Shown in pieces: positions 1 through 6,986 of a stretch of 13,756 nt of DNA (its first letter is position 1; each line of letters opens with the position of its first letter). Under the pieces are notes generated by a model that worked only from the letters and a program-made list of their open reading frames with translations, had not been told where the DNA came from and did not search any database. A program made the translations under genes and the position numbers. Origin of the DNA: Flavobacterium sp. UBA6195 (lineage in GTDB: Bacteria > Bacteroidota > Bacteroidia > Flavobacteriales > Flavobacteriaceae). The stretch spans positions 1-13,756 of the forward strand of contig NZ_DITB01000024.1 in the NCBI RefSeq assembly GCF_002422095.1, written 5' to 3'.

Positions 1-52
1 ACCCTTACAGGCGTAAGGAGTATATTTACTAGTTAGCCACAATTGTAAGTCA

Positions 53-838
53 ATGAATTTAAAAGAAAATCAATATTTTGGGATAACAACCGAATCATTA
101 AGAACAGAGAATTTTACTATCTCAATGACCAATCATTCGGCAAACTCAACTATTTCATTGCACGCCCACAATAAGCCTTATTTATGTTTACTTGCTTATG
201 GTTCTTATAAAGAAGAGAGTAATATCATTGATGTTATATCTCAAGGAGAAGTTCTTTACAGGGTGGCTAACTATGAGCATTCTAATAGTTTTTCGAACAA
301 AGGTGGCTTATGTTTGAATATAGAAATGAACGACTATGAACAATTTATAACTCTAAATGAACTTCACTTACCAAATAAACTATCAAAGCAAAAAGCAGTA
401 ATAGAATTGTATAAATTGCTTTATGGTTTAAAACATGGTTTGCCAAATGACATCATCAATATATATTGTTACGAATCAATGATTGTGGTAATAAACATAT
501 TCAATAGCAAAGGTGATCTTAATTGGGTAAAAAAAGTAAAAGAACGCATAAATGATAATCCATTAGAAACTATTTCACTAGATAAATTGAGCATTGAATT
601 TTCACTTCATCCAAATTACATCGTTCGTAAATTTAAAGAAATCACGGGTTTTAAACTTTCTGAATATCTAACGAAGATAAGACTAGAATTTGCAATGAAA
701 TGCTTATTGTCAAATGAAGAAAATATCACTTCTATAGCTTTAGAAAGTGGCTTTTATGACCAAAGCCATTTTATTAAGAACTTTAAAAAATATATAGATG
801 CTACTCCAAATCATTTTAGAAAAGTTATTATAGGTTAA
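53..838 (+). CDS. AraC family transcriptional regulator
   Basis: This is a 261-residue DNA-binding transcription factor. Residues about 33-95 look like a degenerate cupin-type sensory region (SLHAHNKPYLCLL, then a beta-rich stretch). The C-terminal ~95 residues hold two helix-turn-helix units: the first at about 173-205 (SLDKLSIEFSLHPNYIVRKF), the second at 225-257 with the AraC signature (IALESGFYDQSHFIKNFKKY followed by the TPNHFRK end). The length is normal for a full AraC protein. The ATG at 53 gives a complete protein and lies 20 nt inside the left end of the cassette-like unit. A -7-like TATATTTA at 21-28, outside the unit, could drive it, but its -33 partner would be off the window. 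The inducer and targets are unknown; the gene 65 nt downstream is a natural candidate target. Confidence 0.88.
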   Translation: MNLKENQYFGITTESLRTENFTISMTNHSANSTISLHAHNKPYLCLLAYGSYKEESNIIDVISQGEVLYRVANYEHSNSFSNKGGLCLNIEMNDYEQFITLNELHLPNKLSKQKAVIELYKLLYGLKHGLPNDIINIYCYESMIVVINIFNSKGDLNWVKKVKERINDNPLETISLDKLSIEFSLHPNYIVRKFKEITGFKLSEYLTKIRLEFAMKCLLSNEENITSIALESGFYDQSHFIKNFKKYIDATPNHFRKVIIG

Positions 839-869
839 TCTCGTACTATTTTAACCTTTTAGCAACAAC

Positions 870-877
870 TAATTTTG
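870..877 (+). promoter_or_regulatory. Bacteroidetes -7 box for the HExxH gene
   Basis: TAATTTTG matches TAnnTTTG exactly. It lies between the AraC gene and the GTG start at 904, which would give a leader of about 20 nt. The -33 region (around 847-850, TATT) is poor, so this could be a weak or regulator-dependent promoter. If real, the second cargo gene has its own promoter. Confidence 0.35.
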
Positions 878-903
878 TGATTCAAATCTAAAATGAAACT
901 ATT

Positions 904-2022
904 GTGAAAATTAAGAAAAAAACCAAAAACATTTTACTTATTAGCATTTCAATATTAGTTGCTCTATTTTTTTATGGAAGCTACAATCTTGGCAACGATA
1001 GAAAATGTTATAGAGAAATAGTAGCATTAGCAGGTGATGGAGATTTAAGTGCAGTTTTTATCAAAATGGAAGAAAGAAAAAGTTTCTCAAATCCGATAGT
1101 GAATTTTATTTATCAAAGATGGAAGAAAAAAATGTATGCTCGTTTTATTTCAAAAGAAGAAGTATTTGAAAACACATCAGGAAATGAGGTGATTAATGAT
1201 ATTTCGAACATATATCGTGAATATTGGCGAATAGAACTATTGAAACCAAATCCAGAAAACAGAACAGACTCTACCCTTTATAATAACATCGCTGATTATA
1301 TAGTATCCAAAAAGTTAACAAATCTTTCAAAAGATAGCTTACTTAAGAACATTAATGACGACTCTGTATTGAAAAAAATAATTGAAAAAGAAGGGTTTAA
1401 AGTAGATTTTAAATTCCGAAATGGTTTTCAAGAGATCTTTATTTGGAATAAAGAAAGTGCTAAAAAATATGATGTTATTTTACCAAAAGACACAGTGAAA
1501 ACTACTGTTGTGTTTATTGAAAGCTATCATATAAATGGCTATGACGAATTTGCAACTTTTGGTACTTCTCAAGTGGGTGGTTGGGCTGTAAAAGAAGCTG
1601 CAACGCTATACTGTAATAAAGGAATCTATGATTTAAATTCAGAAAAATTTAAAATTTCTTATTTAAAACATGAAAGTTTACATTTTACTGATTTAAACAA
1701 GTACCCAAATTTAAGTTCTGCGGATTTGGAATACAGGTCAAAAGTAATTGAATTGATGTATTGTACAGAAGGAACTATTTATGACCGAATCTCAGAATTT
1801 GTGTCAGGAGCGAATAAAGCAGATAGGGAAAATTCCCATCCGTACGCCAATTATATTTTGATTCAGAATCTGTCGAAATTGATATTCAATTCCGATTTCA
1901 ACTCAGATCTTAATCAATGGAAAAAAGTATCGGTCGAAAAAATTAACAAGGCTGCATCTTCATTGTATGAATCAAGCGAAAATATACTGAGAAAAGACAG
2001 TAGCTTAAAAGAAATAATATAA
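904..2022 (+). CDS. Membrane-anchored HExxH (zincin-like) protein, function unknown
   Basis: I do not recognise the family of this 372-residue protein. A basic start (KIKKKTK) is followed by one hydrophobic segment at about 9-26, so it is probably anchored with its bulk outside the cytoplasm. The clearest motif is HESLH at 256-260, and Glu276 in LEYR, 16 residues later, could be the third zinc ligand, giving a gluzincin-like arrangement. Cysteines at 35, 237 and 287 are possible disulfide partners. The start is GTG: the nearby ATG at 893 is out of frame, and the next in-frame Met (residue 55) would remove the membrane segment. The gene is the last open frame before the attC-like palindrome, whose outer arm begins 2 nt after the stop. 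Protease activity is inferred from the motif only. Confidence 0.6.
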   Translation: MKIKKKTKNILLISISILVALFFYGSYNLGNDRKCYREIVALAGDGDLSAVFIKMEERKSFSNPIVNFIYQRWKKKMYARFISKEEVFENTSGNEVINDISNIYREYWRIELLKPNPENRTDSTLYNNIADYIVSKKLTNLSKDSLLKNINDDSVLKKIIEKEGFKVDFKFRNGFQEIFIWNKESAKKYDVILPKDTVKTTVVFIESYHINGYDEFATFGTSQVGGWAVKEAATLYCNKGIYDLNSEKFKISYLKHESLHFTDLNKYPNLSSADLEYRSKVIELMYCTEGTIYDRISEFVSGANKADRENSHPYANYILIQNLSKLIFNSDFNSDLNQWKKVSVEKINKAASSLYESSENILRKDSSLKEII

Positions 2023-2024
2023 AC

Positions 2025-2158
2025 TGTGGCTAACACACGTCAGCCGGCAATTTTTGCTATTGCTCAGTTTTTCAACTTTTCGTTTTCCGCATTTTCATTA
2101 TCTTAGCTCGACAAATTAACACTCCGCAAACACCAATTGTGGCTGGCGTGGGAACGTT
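2025..2158 (+). repeat. attC-like imperfect palindrome
   Basis: The outer arms are AAC (2032-2034) and GTT (2156-2158). The inner arms are CACGTCAGCC (2036-2045) and GGCTGGCGTG (2141-2150), complementary except for one T-G pair. The spacers are unequal (1 nt against 5 nt), and about 95 nt of AT-rich sequence lies between the arms. The total of about 130 nt falls within the known attC range and resembles the Vibrio VCR in its TAACA...CGTTA ends. CAATTGTGGCT (2134-2144) is also the exact inverse of 35-45 at the left end of the unit. The left-end heptamer GTTAGCC departs from the attC consensus GTTRRRY at one base. Confidence 0.45.
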
Positions 2159-2201
2159 AAAAAAGCTGTTTATGACTACTTACCTTTTTTAAAGTATAAA
2201 C

Positions 2202-2229
2202 AAAAAAATCCCGATTTTCATCGGGATTT
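2202..2229 (-). terminator. Rho-independent terminator of pepD
   Basis: A perfect 10-bp stem, AAATCCCGAT (2206-2215) with ATCGGGATTT (2220-2229), encloses a TTTC loop. Read on the minus strand it is followed by a T-run (the A-run at 2202-2208). It lies 18 nt beyond the pepD stop and marks the junction between the native chromosome and the cassette-like unit. Confidence 0.85.
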
Positions 2230-2247
2230 CCTCTTTATTCTATTTTC

Positions 2248-3714
2248 TTACTTCTTAACCGGAATATTTTGTAAAATTTCCAATACAAATTTCCAATATT
2301 TTTGAGCGGAAGAAATACTCGCTCTTTCATCTGGGCTGTGTGCTCCGTGAATGGTTGGTCCAAAAGAAATCATATCCATGTTTGGATAATTCGTTCCTAA
2401 AATACCACATTCTAATCCAGCGTGACAAGCCACAACATTTGGTTTAGAACCGTTTTGTTTTTCGTAAATAGACGTTAATACATCTAAAATTTCAGATTTT
2501 ACATTTGGTGTCCAACCTGGGTAACTTCCTGTAAATTCAACTTCGCAACCAAACAATTCGTAAGCCGAACGCAACGCATTCGCTAAATCAAATTTAGAAC
2601 TCTCCACAGACGAACGCGTTAAATTCTGAATCGAAATTTCGCCGTCTTTTACAATTACTCTGGCAATATTATTTGATGTTTCTACTAAATCAGTCATATC
2701 AGCTGACATTCTGTAAACGCCGTTGTGAGCGGCATAAATCGCTCGTAACAAACCTTCTTGCACGCCTAAATCCATTACTTTTGCTGGAGTTGTCTCGCTT
2801 TTAACAATATCAATCGTTAAATTCGGTTCCATCGTTTTGAACTCAGCTTTAATTTCGTTGATGATTTCTTGCATATCAAAAACAAAAGCTTCGTCATAAA
2901 TCGCTGCGATAATTACTTTTGCAACGCTTTCTCTTGGAATCGCATTACGCAAACTTCCACCAGAAATTTCAGAAATCTGTAAACCAAAATTCTCAAATCC
3001 GTCAAATAACAAACGGTTCATGATTTTGTTTGCATTTCCTAATCCTTTGTGAATATCCATTCCCGAGTGACCGCCTTTTAAGCCTTTCACTGTAATGGTA
3101 TAACCAACCGAACCTTCTGGCGTTTCTTCTTCGTTGTACGTTCTAGTAGCTGTTACATCTACTCCACCCGCACATCCGATATCGATTTCATCGTCTTCTT
3201 CGGTATCTAAATTCAATAAAATTTCTCCGTCTAACATGCCGCCTTGTAAGCCCATTGCTCCTGTCATTCCCGTTTCTTCGTCAATCGTAAACAACGCTTC
3301 GATTGCTGGATGCGGAATATTAGTACTTTCTAAAATCGCCATGATGGTTGCCACTCCTAAACCGTTATCAGCACCAAGCGTAGTTCCTTTAGCACGCACC
3401 CAATCACCATCAACATACATTTCAATTCCTTGTGTATCGAAATCGAAATTCGTGTCGTTGTTTTTTTGGTGTACCATATCCAAATGCGATTGCATTACGA
3501 TAGTTTTGCGGTTTTCCATACCTAGAGTCGCAGGTTTTTTGATAATCACATTCCCCACATGATCTTTCACAGTTGGCAATCCTAATTTTTGTCCGAATTC
3601 CATCATAAAAGCAATCACACGTTCTTCTTTCTTAGACGGACGCGGAACGGCATTCAAATCGGCAAATTTGTTCCAAAGTGCTTTTGGCTCTAAATTTCTT
3701 ATTTCTTGGCTCAT
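2248..3714 (-). CDS. pepD: Aminoacyl-histidine dipeptidase (M20 family, PepD-type)
   Basis: This cytosolic zinc dipeptidase hydrolyses Xaa-His dipeptides (carnosinase-like) and other short peptides. The 488-residue length is typical. The full M20 set is visible: QSHLDMV with His77 (metal) and Asp79 (catalytic), GADNG with Asp116 (bridging ligand), DEETG with catalytic Glu146 and ligand Glu147, LNLD with Asp170, and C-terminal HGAHSPDE at 456-463 supplying the last histidine. The dimerisation (lid) domain lies between about 190 and 400 and includes the KGGHSGMDIHKG stretch. The spacing matches what is known of Vibrio PepD. It is a single-gene unit with a promoter in the divergent gap and its own terminator. 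The ATG start fits the N-terminus of the family (LEPKALWNKFADLNAVPRPS). Confidence 0.95.
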   Translation of the reverse strand: MSQEIRNLEPKALWNKFADLNAVPRPSKKEERVIAFMMEFGQKLGLPTVKDHVGNVIIKKPATLGMENRKTIVMQSHLDMVHQKNNDTNFDFDTQGIEMYVDGDWVRAKGTTLGADNGLGVATIMAILESTNIPHPAIEALFTIDEETGMTGAMGLQGGMLDGEILLNLDTEEDDEIDIGCAGGVDVTATRTYNEEETPEGSVGYTITVKGLKGGHSGMDIHKGLGNANKIMNRLLFDGFENFGLQISEISGGSLRNAIPRESVAKVIIAAIYDEAFVFDMQEIINEIKAEFKTMEPNLTIDIVKSETTPAKVMDLGVQEGLLRAIYAAHNGVYRMSADMTDLVETSNNIARVIVKDGEISIQNLTRSSVESSKFDLANALRSAYELFGCEVEFTGSYPGWTPNVKSEILDVLTSIYEKQNGSKPNVVACHAGLECGILGTNYPNMDMISFGPTIHGAHSPDERASISSAQKYWKFVLEILQNIPVKK

Positions 3715-3753
3715 TGTTTTATTTGAGTTTTAATGTTTCAAATTTTAAGATAA

Positions 3754-3783
3754 CAAAGTTACAAAGTTTAATTGCTTTACAAA
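3754..3783 (-). promoter_or_regulatory. pepD promoter (TTTG-N18-TAACTTTG)
   Basis: On the minus strand TTTG (3780-3783) and TAACTTTG (3754-3761) are separated by 18 nt, matching the Bacteroidetes sigma-A -33/-7 pattern. The predicted leader before the ATG at 3714 is about 33 nt. It overlaps the oppositely directed promoter proposed for the DUF3810 gene. Confidence 0.55.
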
Positions 3784-3803
3784 TTGATTTGTGATTATAT
3801 TTA
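3772..3803 (+). promoter_or_regulatory. Candidate promoter of the DUF3810 gene
   Basis: TTG (3772-3774) and TATATTTA (3796-3803, one base off TAnnTTTG) are 21 nt apart. The start site would fall near 3810, so the transcript could only encode the protein from the GTG at 3820, not from the upstream TTG at 3772. Confidence 0.35.
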
Positions 3804-3819
3804 CGTTTTAAAAAGCGCT

Positions 3820-4884
3820 GTGAAAAGAAAATTTATCCTTCCTTTATTCTTACTTATCCAAATCATCGTAGTGAAAACGATAGGTTTGTTTCCTGATTTT
3901 GTTGAAAATGTATACAGCAAAGGTTTTTATCCGAAATTGGCTTTTGTATCGAGAAAAGTTTTCGGTTGGTTGCCGTTTTCGTTTGGCGATGTTACTTATT
4001 TCATTCTAATTTTACTTTTATTCCGTTGGATTTGGAAACACCGAATTGGCTTTTTTAAAGAATGGAAAGATAACCTATTAGCAATATTGAGTTGGGTTTC
4101 GGTGTTTTACTTGTTCTTTCATTTGCTTTGGGGAATGAACTATTACCGAATTCCGCTGCATGAAAAACTACATATTGAAAAAGAATATTCGAAAGAACAA
4201 TTGGAAATTTTCATTGAAAAGATGTTGGTAAAAACCAATGCTTTACAACTTAAAATCACTAAAAATGATTCGGTTGCAGTTGTGATTCCGTATTCGCATG
4301 ATGAAATTTATAATTTGGCCTTGAAAGGTTATGAAAATATCCCAACCGATTTACAAGAATTCCGTTACGAAGTAAAAAGCATTAAATCGTCGTTGTTTAG
4401 TTATCCTTTGAGTTATATGGGATTTGGCGGTTATTTGAATCCGTTTACCAATGAAGCACAAGTCAATTATTTAAAACCGAAATACACTTCACCACTAACC
4501 ACTTGCCACGAAATGGCGCATCAAACTGGAATTGGAAGCGAAAGCGAATGTAATTTCATTGGATTTGTAACGGCTGCCAAAAATGAGGATTTGTATTTCC
4601 AATATTCCGCCTACAGTTTTGCATTGCGCTATGCGTTGCATAATTTAGAGATGATGCAAGAAGGAAGTTCAGAAGTTTATATAAAAAAAATCAACAAAGG
4701 TGTTTTGAAAAACTTTGAGGAAAACGAAATCTTTTGGAAGAAATACCAAACGCCAATCAATACTTTTTTCGAATATTTCTACGACAATTTCCTAAAAGCC
4801 AACCAACAAAAAGACGGCATGGAAGGGTATAATAAATTTGTAGGATTAGCGATTGGGTATGAAGGAGTGGTCAGTGTTCAGTAA
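3820..4884 (+). CDS. DUF3810 family membrane metalloprotease-like protein
   Basis: This is a 354-residue inner-membrane protein with three hydrophobic segments near the N-terminus (about 6-24, 56-72 and 86-104) followed by a soluble domain. The soluble domain contains HEMAH (230-234) and, a few residues on, SESEC, whose glutamates (241, 243) could complete a zinc site. I recognise this arrangement as DUF3810, common in Bacteroidetes, of unknown substrate. The GTG at 3820 (VKRKFILPLF) is preferred: the frame stays open back to a TTG at 3772, but the extra 16 residues would cover the proposed promoter and do not look like the family start. The last codons (VVSVQ) and the stop lie in a CTGAACACT-type repeat, so the native C-terminus may have been replaced. 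It is divergent from pepD and convergent with ndh. Confidence 0.88.
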   Translation: MKRKFILPLFLLIQIIVVKTIGLFPDFVENVYSKGFYPKLAFVSRKVFGWLPFSFGDVTYFILILLLFRWIWKHRIGFFKEWKDNLLAILSWVSVFYLFFHLLWGMNYYRIPLHEKLHIEKEYSKEQLEIFIEKMLVKTNALQLKITKNDSVAVVIPYSHDEIYNLALKGYENIPTDLQEFRYEVKSIKSSLFSYPLSYMGFGGYLNPFTNEAQVNYLKPKYTSPLTTCHEMAHQTGIGSESECNFIGFVTAAKNEDLYFQYSAYSFALRYALHNLEMMQEGSSEVYIKKINKGVLKNFEENEIFWKKYQTPINTFFEYFYDNFLKANQQKDGMEGYNKFVGLAIGYEGVVSVQ

Positions 4885-4928
4885 TGAGTTGGCAGTAACT
4901 GAACACTAAAAACTGAACACTGAACACT
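4872..4928. repeat. CTGAACACT-family intergenic repeat with hairpin
   Basis: AGTGTTCAGT (4873-4882) pairs perfectly with ACTGAACACT (4898-4907) around a 15-nt loop. The same unit repeats at 4912-4921 and, shortened, at 4921-4928. It fills the whole gap between the convergent DUF3810 and ndh genes and includes the DUF3810 stop codon. No T-run follows the stem, so a conventional terminator role is doubtful. Similar short tandem/inverted units are common between flavobacterial genes (general recollection). Confidence 0.7.
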
Positions 4929-6232
4929 TATAATTCATCACTCGTAAAACTCACTTGATTTCTTTTCTTATACGGACGCATAATCAATCGTGCCTCTCTA
5001 TCGAAACGGATGTAATTGTACACCCAATTTAAGAATACTACCGCTTTATTTTTGAATCCGATTAACGAAAATAAATGCACAAACATCCAAACAAACCATG
5101 CGAAAACGCCACTAAATTTGAATTTTGGTAAATCGACAACTGCTTTGTTTCTTCCAATGGTTGCCATCGAACCTTTGTCTTTGTATTCGAATGGTTTAGG
5201 TTCTTTTTTATTGATGATTTTAATTAAATTATTGGCTAATAATCGTCCTTGTTGCATCGCAGGTTGTGCCATCATCGGATGTCCTTGAGGATATTGTTCT
5301 GAAGCCATTACGGCAATATCTCCAATTGCAAAGAGATTATCATAACCTTCAACTTGATTGAATTGATTAACCTTGATACGGTTTACATTTTTGATAAAAC
5401 TATCGGCTTTTAAACCATGAGGCAAAGCTCCTTGAACTCCAGCAGTCCAAATCACCGTTGCGGAATCAAAAGATAAATCAGAACTAGTGGTAACGGTTTT
5501 TCCATCGTAACCTGTTACACGAACGTTTTTCCAAACACTTACACCTAAATCTAACAGAAACTTTTCAGCTTTCTCCGAAGCATTTTCACTCATCGAATCT
5601 AAAACGCGATTACTTCCTTGAATTAGATTGATTTCCATTTTTCGAACATCTAAATCGGGATAATCTTTTGGCAAAATGGCTTTTTTCATTTCGGCCAAAG
5701 CACCCGCTAGTTCTACTCCTGTTGGTCCACCGCCTACCAAAACAAAATTCATCAAACTATGACGTTCATCAATATCATTCGTAAGCAAAGCTTGTTCGAA
5801 ATTCTCTAAAATTAAACTACGAATATTCAACGATTGTGGAATGGTTTTCATCGCCATACTATTGCGCTCGATTTCTTTATTTCCAAAATAATTCGTTTTC
5901 GAACCCGTTGCAATGACTAAATAATCGTATTTGATATCACCAATATCGGCATAAATGATATTGTTTTCGGGGTCAATATCACGAACTTCGGCCAATCGGA
6001 AATAAAAATCTTTATACTCTTGAACGATTTTCCTTATCGGATAAGCAATAGAATCGGGTTCTAAACCGCCCGTTGCCACTTGATACATTAAAGGTTGGAA
6101 ATTATGGTAATTATGTTTGTCTAATAAAACAACTTGAACTTTTTTATTGCGAAGTCTTTTCGCTAAAGAAATTCCTGCAAAACCACCACCAATGATGACA
6201 ATTCTAGGAAAGCTACTACGAGGTATGTTCAT
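4928..6232 (-). CDS. ndh: Type II NADH:quinone oxidoreductase (NDH-2)
   Basis: This single-subunit FAD enzyme passes electrons from NADH to the quinone pool without pumping ions. The 434 residues carry two dinucleotide folds: an FAD site at the N-terminus (IVIIGGGFAG, 11-20) and an NADH site at 163-173 (FVLVGGGPTGV). Other hallmarks are HNYHNFQPLMYQVATG (40-55), IATG (107-110), FAIGD with Asp305 (FAD), and AQPAMQQG (323-330), the NDH-2 quinone-site motif. A hydrophobic aromatic stretch at 374-392 and a basic tail would hold it on the inner face of the cytoplasmic membrane. ATG is the start, with a near-consensus promoter directly upstream. It is a single-gene unit; NDH-2 is expected to dominate respiratory NADH oxidation in many flavobacteria. 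Confidence 0.93.
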   Translation of the reverse strand: MNIPRSSFPRIVIIGGGFAGISLAKRLRNKKVQVVLLDKHNYHNFQPLMYQVATGGLEPDSIAYPIRKIVQEYKDFYFRLAEVRDIDPENNIIYADIGDIKYDYLVIATGSKTNYFGNKEIERNSMAMKTIPQSLNIRSLILENFEQALLTNDIDERHSLMNFVLVGGGPTGVELAGALAEMKKAILPKDYPDLDVRKMEINLIQGSNRVLDSMSENASEKAEKFLLDLGVSVWKNVRVTGYDGKTVTTSSDLSFDSATVIWTAGVQGALPHGLKADSFIKNVNRIKVNQFNQVEGYDNLFAIGDIAVMASEQYPQGHPMMAQPAMQQGRLLANNLIKIINKKEPKPFEYKDKGSMATIGRNKAVVDLPKFKFSGVFAWFVWMFVHLFSLIGFKNKAVVFLNWVYNYIRFDREARLIMRPYKKRNQVSFTSDEL

Positions 6233-6251
6233 CGTTTAAAATCTAATTAGT

Positions 6252-6283
6252 CAAAGGTAATAAATTTCAAGTTCAAGTTCAAT
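6252..6283 (-). promoter_or_regulatory. ndh promoter (TTG-N20-TACCTTTG)
   Basis: On the minus strand TACCTTTG (6252-6259) matches TAnnTTTG exactly, with TTG (6280-6282) 20 nt upstream. The predicted leader is only about 13 nt. The -33 element lies inside the TTCAAG tandem repeat, so repeat-unit changes would alter this promoter. Confidence 0.6.
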
Positions 6284-6440
6284 CGGGCCAACTAAAGTCA
6301 ATTCACATTTAACTAAATTTTATATTTTCAATCTAAATTTATCTTAAAAAATTAAATATTGAGTTTGCCCTTGTGATTGAATTTGAATTTGTTCTTGAAC
6401 TTGTATTTGATTTTTGAATTTGTCCTTGTACTTAAACTTG
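6262..6440. repeat. Degenerate TTGAAC/TTCAAG hexamer repeat arms
   Basis: The left arm (6265-6282) is TTCAAG repeated about three times. The right arm (6376-6440) is a run of degenerate inverse units (TTGAAT, TTGAAC, TTGTAC, TTGATT). The arms can pair around an AT-rich centre of about 95 nt. The block fills the divergent gap between ndh and the sigma factor gene; I see no coding sequence in it. It resembles the short-unit intergenic repeats common in flavobacteria. Confidence 0.55.
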
Positions 6441-6456
6441 ATTTTTACTAAACTTG
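6426..6456 (+). promoter_or_regulatory. Possible promoter of the sigma factor operon
   Basis: TTG (6426-6428) and TAAACTTG (6449-6456, one base off TAnnTTTG) are 20 nt apart, about 33 nt before the ATG. It lies at the edge of a TTG-rich repeat that would produce such matches by chance, so confidence is low. An autoregulated ECF promoter of unknown consensus is equally possible. Confidence 0.25.
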
Positions 6457-6489
6457 TAACATATTCTTTCAAATGACTACTTATTGTAT

Positions 6490-6984
6490 ATGAAATCGGA
6501 ATCGGAAGCACTTTTTGTTAAGCAACTCAAAGAGAATCAGAATATAATCCACAAAATTTGTCGATTGTATACTACTGATGAGGATGCGCATAACGATTTG
6601 TTTCAGGAAATTACGATACAACTTTGGAAAGCCTTTCCCAACTTTAGAGGCGATTCTAAATTTACTACTTGGGCGTATCGCGTTGGATTGAATACTGCCA
6701 TTACTTTATATCGAAAAAAGAAAAGAACCATTGATGCCATTGAGTTTGACAATACTTTTCATAAAGTAACACAAGACGATTACAATTTTGAAGAAGAAGA
6801 AAAATTAAAGCTTTTATACAGCGCTATTAGCGAATTAAATGACATTGAAAAAGCCTTAGTTTTGTTGTATTTAGAAGATAAAGATTACACCGAAATTTCA
6901 GAAACCTTGGGGATAAGTGAGGTAAATGCACGAGTAAAAATGAATCGTGTAAAAGGGAAATTAAAAAAAATATTAAATCCGTAG
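6490..6984 (+). CDS. ECF-type RNA polymerase sigma factor
   Basis: This 164-residue sigma-70 family protein would direct core RNA polymerase to alternative promoters. Region 2 spans about 10-80, with the conserved DLFQEITIQLWKAF (36-49) and FTTWAYRVGLNTA (58-70) stretches. A short acidic linker (about 95-105) replaces region 3. Region 4 spans about 105-160 with the helix-turn-helix YTEISETLGISEVNARVKM (133-151). ATG at 6490 is chosen over an in-frame TTG two codons upstream. It is first in a three-gene run: the next gene begins 2 nt after its stop, and the third overlaps the second by one base. No zinc-binding anti-sigma (HxxxCxxC) is encoded nearby, so its control is unclear; the membrane protein downstream is the best candidate partner. 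Confidence 0.92.
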   Translation: MKSESEALFVKQLKENQNIIHKICRLYTTDEDAHNDLFQEITIQLWKAFPNFRGDSKFTTWAYRVGLNTAITLYRKKKRTIDAIEFDNTFHKVTQDDYNFEEEEKLKLLYSAISELNDIEKALVLLYLEDKDYTEISETLGISEVNARVKMNRVKGKLKKILNP

Positions 6985-6986
6985 CT

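Larger units (their letters stand above)
33..2156. mobile_element. Putative two-gene integron-type cassette (attC-like ended)
   Basis: The unit starts inside GTTAGCCACA (32-41) and ends in a palindromic region (2025-2158) that begins with the exact inverse, TGTGGCTAAC (2025-2034), and closes with AACGTTA. If the DNA from the first TT (33) to the last G (2156) were circular, its two ends would form a perfect 10-bp R''/R' pair (GGCTAAC with GTTAGCC), as in an excised integron cassette. The first gene starts 20 nt inside the left boundary, which is typical of cassettes. Removing the unit would leave an uninterrupted ACTAG-TTAAAAAAG target, as expected for insertion at a secondary GTT site. No second attC and no integrase are visible. 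A non-integron element with inverted ends is the main alternative. Confidence 0.45.

Noticed and set aside
3..18. CCTTAC/GTAAGG hairpin at the left edge
   Set aside because: A 6-bp stem with no T-run on either strand; too weak to call a terminator, and its upstream context is outside the window.
2157..2192. TTAAAAAAG/CTTTTTTAA inverted repeat beside the attC-like site
   Set aside because: The arms are only A/T-runs and pair by base composition; the real pepD terminator is the GC-containing stem at 2206-2229.
3134..3562. 142-codon plus-strand open frame inside pepD
   Set aside because: Antisense shadow of a strongly supported gene; proline/serine-rich low-complexity product with no domain.
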